In this document: in pieces, positions 22,936-30,057 of the stretch
Numbering within the stretch: position 1 is the first letter of the stretch
Layout of the letters: each line of letters begins with the position of its first letter
NCBI RefSeq assembly: GCF_001636295.1
Contig: NZ_CP014209.1
Span: forward strand, 2,604,001-2,668,000
Length of the DNA: 64,000 nucleotides
Reading direction: 5' to 3'
Origin: Isoptericola dokdonensis DS-3
GTDB taxonomy: Bacteria; Actinomycetota; Actinomycetes; Actinomycetales; Cellulomonadaceae
Program-made: the position numbers and the translations under genes
The notes under the pieces: model-generated
Seen by the model: only the letters and a program-made list of their open reading frames with translations
Told to the model about the DNA's origin: nothing
The model's database searches: none

Positions 22936-24192
22936 GTGACAGCGGTGACGGAGCGGGGGACGGCACAGGTCCGTCGCCTGCCCGGTGGGTGGGTCGCCAG
23001 GGCCCTGCTCGTGCTCGCGTTCGTCGGCCTCGTCGCGCTCGACGCGACCGGCGGCACGCTCCAGCTGACCTCCCTGCGCGGCGTCGTCGAGCTCCTGCTG
23101 CCCTACGTGCCGGTCCTCGCCCTCGCGGTGGGCATCGTGCCCGCCACCGCCACCTGGTTCGTGGCCTACGCGGCGATCCTCGCGCTGGGCGCCGACTCCC
23201 TGCTCGTGTCGGCGTTCGCCTTCCCGACGATCATCGTGCTCGGCTTCGCGGCCTACCTGCTGCCCTGGGTGCCCGCCCTCGTCGTCACGGCGTCCGCCGT
23301 CGCCACCATGCCGCTCGTCCTCGTGGCGAACCCGCAGGGCACGGTCCTCGCCGTCGGCCTCGCCGTCCTGACGCTCCTGGCCGCGACGGCCGGCCTCACG
23401 GTCAACTTCTTCCGGCTCCGCTCCGAGCGCAGCGAGACGCAAGTCCGCGAGCTCGAGGAACGGCAGGCCCGCATCCGCAACGAGGAGCGCACCCGGCTCG
23501 CCCACGAGCTGCACGACATCGTCGCCCACGACGTCACCGTCATCGCCATGCAGGCCCGGCGCGCAGAGTTCGTCGACGACCCCGCCACGACCGCCGCGAT
23601 CCTCGACAACATCGGCCGGTCCGCGCAGCAGGCCCTGCAGAACCTGCGCAGCCTCGTCGTGCTCCTCAAGGAGGACGTCACGGCCGCCACGGCCGAGGCG
23701 GCCGACGGCACCCCGCCCGACCCCGCGGCGAGCGTCGTCGAGGCCCTCGAGATGTCCGGCGAGACCACGACCGCCGCCGCGTTCGTGCGCGACTTCCACG
23801 GCGTCGGCGACGCGCTGGAACGAGCGGGATTCACCGCGCACCTCACCACCACCGGGGCGGTGTCCCGCGTCCCCACCAGCCTGCGCCAGGCCCTGCGCCG
23901 CACGGTCCGCGAGCTGGCCACCAACATCCTCAAGCACGGCGACGCCACCCGTCCGGTGGAGCTCCGGCTCACCGTCGGGGCCGACGCCGTCACCCTGGCC
24001 TCGACGAACGTCGTCGCCACGGGCGCCCCGATCTCGTCGTCGCGGACCGGCCTGGAGGCCATGCGCGCCCGCTGCGAGGTGTTCGGGGGCGAGCTGGCCG
24101 CCGGTGCCGACGACGGCCGGTGGTGCACCACCATGACGATCCCGCTCGACGCGCGGGTCCGGCACACGACCGAGGGGGTCCCGAACGCATGA
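22936..24192 (+). CDS. Sensor histidine kinase (NarL/DesK type, HisKA_3)
   Basis: 418-residue membrane kinase. Roughly six short membrane helices fill residues 20-160, with very little outside the membrane, so the signal is probably in or near the bilayer. A HisKA_3 dimerisation segment carries the phosphorylated His in RTRLAHELHDIVAHDV. The ATPase part has an N box ELATNILKHG and a late RTGLEAMRARCEVFGGEL. The usual D-x-G-x-G box between them is not visible (LASTNVVATGAP). The GTG is about 8 bases after TATCCT, so the message may be leaderless. Its stop overlaps the regulator start, forming one operon. Confidence 0.88.
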   Translation: MTAVTERGTAQVRRLPGGWVARALLVLAFVGLVALDATGGTLQLTSLRGVVELLLPYVPVLALAVGIVPATATWFVAYAAILALGADSLLVSAFAFPTIIVLGFAAYLLPWVPALVVTASAVATMPLVLVANPQGTVLAVGLAVLTLLAATAGLTVNFFRLRSERSETQVRELEERQARIRNEERTRLAHELHDIVAHDVTVIAMQARRAEFVDDPATTAAILDNIGRSAQQALQNLRSLVVLLKEDVTAATAEAADGTPPDPAASVVEALEMSGETTTAAAFVRDFHGVGDALERAGFTAHLTTTGAVSRVPTSLRQALRRTVRELATNILKHGDATRPVELRLTVGADAVTLASTNVVATGAPISSSRTGLEAMRARCEVFGGELAAGADDGRWCTTMTIPLDARVRHTTEGVPNA

Positions 24193-24857
24193 TCCGGGTG
24201 CTGCTGGTGGACGACGAGTCCATGATCCGCGACACGCTGCGCGACTACCTGTCGGCCGACCCGTCGATCCAGGTCGTCGGCGAGGCGTCGAACGGCCGCG
24301 TCGCCGTGCAGCAGGCGGCGGCGCTGCGGCCGGACGTCGTGCTCATGGACATGCAGATGCCGGTGCTGGACGGCGTGGCCGCGACGGCGCAGATCCGCGC
24401 CGAGCACCCCGAGGTGGCGGTGCTCGGCCTGACGACCTTCTCGACGGACCGCTACGTCACCGAGCTGCTGCGGGCGGGCGCGTCCGGCTATCTCGTCAAG
24501 GACACCCTGCCGCGGGACATCGTCGCGGCCGTGCACACCGTGGCCTCCGGCGACGCGGTGCTGTCGCCCGAGGTGGCACGGCACGTCGTCCGCGGGCTGG
24601 AGGCGTCGGTGCCGGCCCAGGTGCGTCCCGACGCCGCGCTCCTGGCGTCGCTGACCGAGAAGGAGCTCGAGGTGATCCAGCTCCTGGCCCGCGGGATGAG
24701 CAACCGGGAGATCGCGCAGGAGCTCTTCGTCACCGAGTCGACCGTCAAGGCCCGGTTCGTCAAGGTGATGGAGAAGCTCGGGGTGCGTGACCGGGTGCAG
24801 ATCCTCGTCGCCGCGACCCGGTACGGCCTCGTCGACCTCCGCGGCCGCGGCGCCTGA
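24189..24857 (+). CDS. Response regulator, NarL/FixJ (LuxR-type) family
   Basis: 222-residue two-domain regulator paired with the kinase encoded just before it (four-base ATGA overlap). The receiver has the acidic LLVDDES pocket, phospho-Asp in VVLMDMQMPVLDG near residue 54 and the conserved Lys in GYLVKDT. The C-terminal helix-turn-helix of LuxR type is TEKELEVIQLLARGMSNREIA followed by VTESTVKARFVKVMEKLGV. All expected residues are present. Targets are probably the promoters carrying TGTAC-N4-GTACA at 22847-22860 and 25962-25977. This is an inference from their position and symmetry. Confidence 0.92.
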   Translation: MIRVLLVDDESMIRDTLRDYLSADPSIQVVGEASNGRVAVQQAAALRPDVVLMDMQMPVLDGVAATAQIRAEHPEVAVLGLTTFSTDRYVTELLRAGASGYLVKDTLPRDIVAAVHTVASGDAVLSPEVARHVVRGLEASVPAQVRPDAALLASLTEKELEVIQLLARGMSNREIAQELFVTESTVKARFVKVMEKLGVRDRVQILVAATRYGLVDLRGRGA

Positions 24858-24860
24858 GGG

Positions 24861-25895
24861 TCAGCCCTCCCAGCCCAGGGCGTCCGCGACGGGGCGGACC
24901 AGCGCGGCCGTCGCCTCCGCGACGTCGGCGGGCTCGACGTCGTCCAGCGCGGCGTCCGGGGCCAGGAGCAGGTGCCCTCCCCAGCCCATCACCGCGTGCT
25001 CGGCGAGCGCGGCGGCCAGGACCTGCGATGAACGACGGACCCGGTGCAGGCTCTCGCGGGCGAGCTCCCGGGTCGCGTCGATCGCCCGCGGGTCCGCGGT
25101 CAGCCGCGGGTCCAGGAGCGTGGCCGCCAGGGTCTCCAGCGCCAGCATGCTGTCCCCGGCGCGGCACACGACGTGCCAGGTCACGACCGGTTCACCCTCG
25201 CGCAGGCCACGGACCGGCTGCACCGACGCACGCACCCCGGCGTCCGCCAACGCCTGCGGGACCAGGCTCCCGGGCCCGGCGGCCGCGCGGCACAGCGCCA
25301 CCAGGGTGGCTGCGTGCCCGACCTCGGCGGCGGGGTCGGCCCCCGTGACGCAGACCTGGTCGAACCCCTGCACCCGGCTCTGCCGCATCATGCTCAGCAC
25401 GGGCGACGCCGCGGGCCGCAGCCGCCGCGTGGTCAGCTCCGCGGTACCCGCCACGACCTCGGCCGGCCCGACGACGGCGACCACGGGGTCCGGGTGCTCG
25501 AGCCGCGAGCGGACGACGTCGACGAGCCCGGGCGCGGCCTCCACGGCCCGGCCGTGCGGCAGCACGAACGTCAGGAGGTCGGCGCCGGTGCCGGGCGACC
25601 AGACGAGGTCGACGACGTCCGGCCCGTGCTCGAGCACCTCCCGGGAGATCGCGGCCCGCCGCGCCTGCTCCACCGTCGTGGCGCCCGCGCGGTCGGGGGT
25701 GTCGTCGGCGGGCCACGCCAGGGCCAGCGCGGTGACGGCGGACCGGTCGTCCACCACCGCGAGCGGCGCGGCCACCGACACGCCGGGACCGGTCCGGCCG
25801 GCCACCTCACCGTGCACAGGCCCGCGCCGCACGTCGTACAACGCCGGGTGGTCGTCGTCAGGAAGGTACGTGCTGGTGAGCTGGAGACCCTGCAT
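24861..25895 (-). CDS. Unrecognised protein with M16-peptidase-like C-terminal half
   Basis: 344-residue protein without signal peptide or membrane helix. I do not recognise it with certainty. The second half has the rhythm of M16 (insulinase-like) domains: RELARESLHRVRRSSQVLAAALAEHAVMGWG, then LDDVEPADVAEATAALVRP. The zinc motif HxxEH of active M16 peptidases is absent throughout. It is convergent with the response regulator gene, only three bases apart. The TGTAC repeat lies 67 bases before its start, which links it to that two-component system. It could be a non-catalytic chaperone-like or processing partner. Confidence 0.55.
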   Translation of the reverse strand: MQGLQLTSTYLPDDDHPALYDVRRGPVHGEVAGRTGPGVSVAAPLAVVDDRSAVTALALAWPADDTPDRAGATTVEQARRAAISREVLEHGPDVVDLVWSPGTGADLLTFVLPHGRAVEAAPGLVDVVRSRLEHPDPVVAVVGPAEVVAGTAELTTRRLRPAASPVLSMMRQSRVQGFDQVCVTGADPAAEVGHAATLVALCRAAAGPGSLVPQALADAGVRASVQPVRGLREGEPVVTWHVVCRAGDSMLALETLAATLLDPRLTADPRAIDATRELARESLHRVRRSSQVLAAALAEHAVMGWGGHLLLAPDAALDDVEPADVAEATAALVRPVADALGWEG

Positions 25896-25961
25896 GTCGC
25901 TCCTCGACGTCGTCGTGTGCCAGGACACCCCCGACGGTAGGAACGTTCCGCGGCACGCCAC

Positions 25962-25977
25962 CTGTACTTCGGTACAG
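25962..25977. promoter_or_regulatory. Candidate response-regulator site (second TGTAC inverted repeat)
   Basis: CTGTACTTCGGTACAG is a perfect 6-bp inverted repeat with a 4-base spacer. On the minus strand a TACCGT -10-like hexamer follows 23 bases later, close to the 21 bases seen at the peptide gene. A GGAACGTTCC palindrome at 25940-25949 lies between. Confidence 0.55.
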
Positions 25978-26005
25978 TTCCGCGCCCGTGCCGCGGCCCG
26001 GCTCC

Positions 26006-26863
26006 TCAGGTGCCCAGCTTGTCCGGGGCCAGGACGATGTCGACCCGGGTCACCAGGCCGTCGTCGACGGTGACGGACACGACGACCAGGCGGCGGCCGT
26101 CGACGACGCCCACCAGGCCCGGCCGCCCGTTGACGAGCGCCGGCACGAGGGCGGCGTCGGGGACCTTGCGGACGATGCCCACCATGAACCGGGCGACGTG
26201 GTCGGGTCCGCGCACCGGGCGGCGTGCGGCGCTGACGACGCCACCGCCGTCGCTGGTGAGCACCACGTCCGGGTCGAGCAGGGACACCAGGCCGGCGACG
26301 TCGCCGCCGCCCGCCGCGGCCACGAAGGCCGTGACGACGCGCTCGTGGGTGTCCTGGTCGACCTCGACCCGGGGGGTGCCGTCCGCGACGTGCCGGCGGG
26401 CACGGCTGGCGAGCTGACGCACGGCGGCGGGCGAGCGGCCGACGGCGCGGGCGACGTCGTCGAACGGCATCCCGAACAGGTCGTGCAGCACCCAGGCGGT
26501 GCGCTCGGCGGGGGAGAGCTGCTCGAGGACGACGAGCAGGGCGTACCGGACGGTGTCGGCGAGGGTGACGCGGTCGGCGGGGTCCGGCTCCTGGACGTCG
26601 GGCTCCGGCAGCCACGGACCCACGTACGCCTCGCGGCGCACGCGGGCCGAGCGGAGCACGTCGATCGCGGCCCGTGACACCGCCACCGTGGACCAGCCGA
26701 GGACGTCGCGCACGGGATCACGGTCGTCGGCCGCGACGAGCCGCAACCAGGTGTCCGCGACGACGTCCTCCGCCTCGGCGCGGCTGCCGAGGATCGCGTA
26801 CGCGACCCGCACCAGCCGCGGCCGGTGCTCCTCGAACTGCGCGGCGAGCGCCTCAGCGTCCAC
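26006..26863 (-). CDS. ECF41-family RNA polymerase sigma factor with SnoaL-like C-terminal domain
   Basis: 285-residue ECF sigma factor. Region 2 (RVAYAILGSRAEAEDVVADTWLRL) and region 4 (LSPAERTAWVLHDLFGMPFDDVARAVGRS) are followed by a 100-residue SnoaL/NTF2-like extension. Three signatures of group ECF41 are present: WLPEP in the linker, DGGG near 215 and APDKL at the C-terminus, close to NPDKL. In ECF41 the extension controls sigma activity in place of an anti-sigma factor. The GTG start is 11 bases inside the end of the epimerase-like gene. The gene would be transcribed from the ECF41-type promoter at 27653-27679. Confidence 0.9.
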   Translation of the reverse strand: MDAEALAAQFEEHRPRLVRVAYAILGSRAEAEDVVADTWLRLVAADDRDPVRDVLGWSTVAVSRAAIDVLRSARVRREAYVGPWLPEPDVQEPDPADRVTLADTVRYALLVVLEQLSPAERTAWVLHDLFGMPFDDVARAVGRSPAAVRQLASRARRHVADGTPRVEVDQDTHERVVTAFVAAAGGGDVAGLVSLLDPDVVLTSDGGGVVSAARRPVRGPDHVARFMVGIVRKVPDAALVPALVNGRPGLVGVVDGRRLVVVSVTVDDGLVTRVDIVLAPDKLGT

Positions 26864-27620
26864 CCGCGCCCGCCGCCAGCCACCGGTCGAACGTGAGGCG
26901 GCCGAGGCGTGCGGCCGGGTCGCCCTGCGCGGTGAGGGAGCCGTCCCGCATGCCCCGGCCGGCCGCACCGGGCAGGGGGACCGGGAGCACCCGGCGGCCG
27001 AGCCCGCGCGCGCGGGACACCTGGCGCGCCAGCTCGTGCATCGGCAGCACCTCAGGGCCGGCGAGGTCGGGCACACGGCCCGACGGGCCCTGCTCCGCGA
27101 GCGCCACCAGGGCCTCGGCGACCTCCCGGGCGGCGACCGGCTGCGACGTCATCCGCGGCACGACGGAGACCGGCCCGATCCTCACGTAGCCGAGGGCCAG
27201 CTCGGCGAACTCGTGGAACTGCGCCGCGCGGAGCAGGCTCCACGGCCGGTCGCCCTCGACGATCAGCCGCTCCTGGAGGCGCTTGCCCTGGTAGTAGCCC
27301 CACGGCACGTCGTCGATCCCGATGATGGACAGGGCCACGTGGTGCCCGACGCCCGCCGAGCGTTCGGCCGCGAGCAGCGTCCGGGTGACGGACCCGAAGA
27401 ACTCCTCCGCCGCCTCCTGCTGCTGCACGTTCGCGTTCGCCACGTCGATCACGACGTCGACGTCGGCGAGCCGCTCGGCCAGCCCGGCGCCGGTGGTGAG
27501 GTCGACGCCCGTCGACCGGGTCAGCGGCACGACGTCGTGGCCGCGCTCGCGCGCCACCTCCACGACGTGGTGCCCGGCCGTGCCCGTCGCCCCGGCGACC
27601 GCCATCCGCATGCGCCCCAT
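26853..27620 (-). CDS. NAD(P)-binding NmrA/epimerase-like protein (ECF41 partner)
   Basis: 255-residue atypical SDR of the NmrA/NAD-epimerase kind. The cofactor site is AVAGATGTAGHHVVE, followed by LALSIIGIDDVP-like strands and RPWSLLRAAQFHEF, and then a small substrate domain. No catalytic Y-x-x-x-K is evident, as in other NmrA-like proteins. ECF41 sigma genes are regularly next to a carboxymuconolactone decarboxylase, oxidoreductase or epimerase gene, and this is that partner. The ATG at 27620 has AGGAG close before it; an upstream ATG at 27644 would be nearly leaderless. It overlaps the sigma gene and is probably its regulatory target. Confidence 0.85.
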   Translation of the reverse strand: MGRMRMAVAGATGTAGHHVVEVARERGHDVVPLTRSTGVDLTTGAGLAERLADVDVVIDVANANVQQQEAAEEFFGSVTRTLLAAERSAGVGHHVALSIIGIDDVPWGYYQGKRLQERLIVEGDRPWSLLRAAQFHEFAELALGYVRIGPVSVVPRMTSQPVAAREVAEALVALAEQGPSGRVPDLAGPEVLPMHELARQVSRARGLGRRVLPVPLPGAAGRGMRDGSLTAQGDPAARLGRLTFDRWLAAGAGGR

Positions 27621-27652
27621 CTTCTCCTGCTGGTTCTCGCTCATGCCCGGTG

Positions 27653-27679
27653 GACGGGGCAGCGGCGCGGAACGTGACA
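27653..27679 (-). promoter_or_regulatory. ECF41-type promoter
   Basis: On the minus strand TGTCACG is followed by 16 bases and CGTC, fitting the described ECF41 target layout TGTCACA-N16-CGTC with one change. It lies just upstream of the epimerase-sigma pair, so the sigma factor probably activates its own operon. Confidence 0.7.
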
Positions 27680-27724
27680 TCGCCTCCCCGCGCGGTTCGT
27701 CGCCGTGTCTCGTACTGTCGACGC

Positions 27725-29911
27725 GTGGAGACGACGCCCGGGCGCCCGATGCACGCTGCGACCAGGCCACGTCGGCACCGGACCGGGGGCGTCGCCGCGG
27801 TCGGCGTCGTGCTGCTCGCCCTCCTCGCCACCCTGCTCCCCGGGTCGACCGCGGGTGCCGTGACGACGGCGGGGTGGGCGACGTGGGAGCCCCTGGGCGG
27901 GAGCGCCGGGCAATGGACGACGCGGATGCAGCTCCCGGCCGGCGGCTTCCCGGGCGCGACCGTGACGTCGGACTCGCGCGGCGGCCAGGTCGGGGTGCAG
28001 TCCGGGACCAGCGCGTGGCTCGGGTCGTCGACGCCGCCCGGGACGGTGTTCGGGTCCAGCCAGGGCGAGCCGTACCTCAACCTGCGCCCCCGCGCCGACA
28101 GCCCGTCGGCGCCGTCCACCACCACGTACACCTTCGACCGCCCCACGCCGGCGGGCGGGTGGGCGTTCGTGCTGGGCGACATCGACGCGGACCGGGCGGT
28201 CGTCATCGCCCGCGGCACGGACGGCGGGCTCCTCACCGGGGCCGAGCTCGGGTGGCAGGGCGGGTTCAACTACTGCGTGGGGACGGGGACGCCGTCCTGC
28301 CCGGGCGTGGAGACCGACGTCGCCACCTGGGACCCCGTCACCGGCGAGTTGATCGGGAACGCCGCCGGGGTCGACACCTCGGGGGCGGCCGGCTGGTTCC
28401 GGCCGAGCGTCCCGATCACCAGCCTGACCGTGTTCTTCTTCCAGCGCAGCGGCTTCCCCGTCTACCAGACGTGGTTCGCGTCCCTCGCCCGCGACATCAC
28501 CGGCACGGTGGACCTCGTCGAGCAGGACGGCACCGCGGCGGGCGTCGTGCCGGGGGCGACCCTCACCCTCCTCGGCCCGGACGGCACCGCCCTCGCCACC
28601 ACGACCTCCGGTGCGGACGGTTCCTACACGTTCGCCGGGTTCACGGCGGCGCCCGGGTACGCCGTCGAGCTGACGACGCTGCCGACGGGCGGGGACTTCC
28701 CCGCCGGCCTCGTGCCGTTCGGCGACCGCACGGCGACCGGGGTGGACCTGACCACGACCGACGCGACCGACGTCGACCTCGCGGCACGCGAGATCGTCCC
28801 CGTGCCCGTGAGCGGCACCGTCACGACCCCGGACGGCGAGCCCGTCCCCGGCGCGACGGTCGTGCTCACCGGCACCGACGGCGTCGAACGGTCCGCGACG
28901 ACGAATTCTCTCGGCGAGTACGTCGTCGACGACGTCCCCGTGGGGGAGCACACCTTCACGGTGCTGCCCCCGGACGGGTACACCGTGGTCTCGGTGCCGG
29001 ACCCGATCGACGTGCCGGCCGGGACGGAGGAACCGATCGGCGGGCAGGACGCCGTCGTGCGCGCCCCCGCCACCGTGGCCGGGTCGGTGCTCGCCGGGGA
29101 CGCCCCCGTGCCGGGCGCCGTCGTCGAGCTCGTCGACACCGGCGGCGCCGTCGTCGCGACCGTGCCGACGGCGGCCGACGGCACGTACACGTTCGACGCG
29201 GTCGCGGCCGGTGAATGGACCGTCCGCATCGAGGTGCCCTTCGGGTACACCGCGGACGGACCCGTCGAGCAGGCGGTCGAGATCGGGGCCGACGACGTCA
29301 CCGGGGTGGACTTCGCCCTGGCGCGTCCCGGCGCGATCGGCGGTGCGGTGCTGGACGACACCGGGGCACCGGTCGCCGGGGCGAGCGTCACGGTGAGCGG
29401 TCCGGACGGCGACGTCACGGTCGTGACCGACGACGCGGGCACCTACCTCGTGGACGGCCTCCCGCCCGGCGAGCACATCGCCACCCTCACCGTCCCCGCC
29501 GGGTACACCACGCCGGACGCCGACCGCGCGGTCACCCTCACCGCGGCCGGGGAGAACGTGCTCGACCAGGACTTCACGCTCACGGCCGACGTCGCGGAGC
29601 CGAGCCCCGAGCCGTCGCCGTCCGCCGAGCCGTCGAGCAGCCCGGCCCCGTCGAGCAGTCCCGAGCCGTCCCCCTCGACCGGCCCGCCCGGTAGCCCCGA
29701 GCCCACCGTCGACGCGACCGCGGACCCGACCGCCGTGCCTGCCGGCGGCAGCCCCGGCCCTCCGGGCGCACCGGGCGCACCAGGTCCCGGCGGGATGCCG
29801 GAGCTCGCGACGACCGGCTCCGACGTGGCGGTCGTCCTCGCCGTCGCCGGGCTGCTGCTCCTGACGGGTGCCGGGCTCCTCCTCGGGCGACGGCGCGTGG
29901 CGCAGCGGTAG
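27725..29911 (+). CDS. Sortase-anchored surface protein with carboxypeptidase-regulatory-like repeats
   Basis: 728-residue exported protein. A signal peptide ends near GSTAGA (residue 45). An N-terminal 220-residue domain follows with one cysteine pair. Then come four repeats of about 85 residues of the prealbumin-like kind, each with GATV/GAVV strands and D-G-x-Y-x-F/V ends (SGADGSYTF, NSLGEYVV, TAADGTYTF, DDAGTYLV). A Pro/Ser-rich wall-spanning stretch leads to LATTG, a hydrophobic helix and RRRVAQR, a sorting signal of the LAxTG type used by class E sortases. The sortase at 45511-46374 is a likely enzyme for it. The GTG start lies just after TACTGT and may be leaderless; an ATG at 27749 is the alternative. 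Confidence 0.85.
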   Translation: METTPGRPMHAATRPRRHRTGGVAAVGVVLLALLATLLPGSTAGAVTTAGWATWEPLGGSAGQWTTRMQLPAGGFPGATVTSDSRGGQVGVQSGTSAWLGSSTPPGTVFGSSQGEPYLNLRPRADSPSAPSTTTYTFDRPTPAGGWAFVLGDIDADRAVVIARGTDGGLLTGAELGWQGGFNYCVGTGTPSCPGVETDVATWDPVTGELIGNAAGVDTSGAAGWFRPSVPITSLTVFFFQRSGFPVYQTWFASLARDITGTVDLVEQDGTAAGVVPGATLTLLGPDGTALATTTSGADGSYTFAGFTAAPGYAVELTTLPTGGDFPAGLVPFGDRTATGVDLTTTDATDVDLAAREIVPVPVSGTVTTPDGEPVPGATVVLTGTDGVERSATTNSLGEYVVDDVPVGEHTFTVLPPDGYTVVSVPDPIDVPAGTEEPIGGQDAVVRAPATVAGSVLAGDAPVPGAVVELVDTGGAVVATVPTAADGTYTFDAVAAGEWTVRIEVPFGYTADGPVEQAVEIGADDVTGVDFALARPGAIGGAVLDDTGAPVAGASVTVSGPDGDVTVVTDDAGTYLVDGLPPGEHIATLTVPAGYTTPDADRAVTLTAAGENVLDQDFTLTADVAEPSPEPSPSAEPSSSPAPSSSPEPSPSTGPPGSPEPTVDATADPTAVPAGGSPGPPGAPGAPGPGGMPELATTGSDVAVVLAVAGLLLLTGAGLLLGRRRVAQR

Positions 29912-30057
29912 CGTCCTGCGGTCCTCCCGGCCAACGCCGGGTGAAATGTCGGGATCGTGACGAAAGTCTCGCGGGCCGCCCCTGGAGCGCGGTGGGTGCG
30001 GGCGCTACGTTCGGCGCGCGACGACGCTCGGGTCGGCGCGCTCTCGAAGGGACGACG

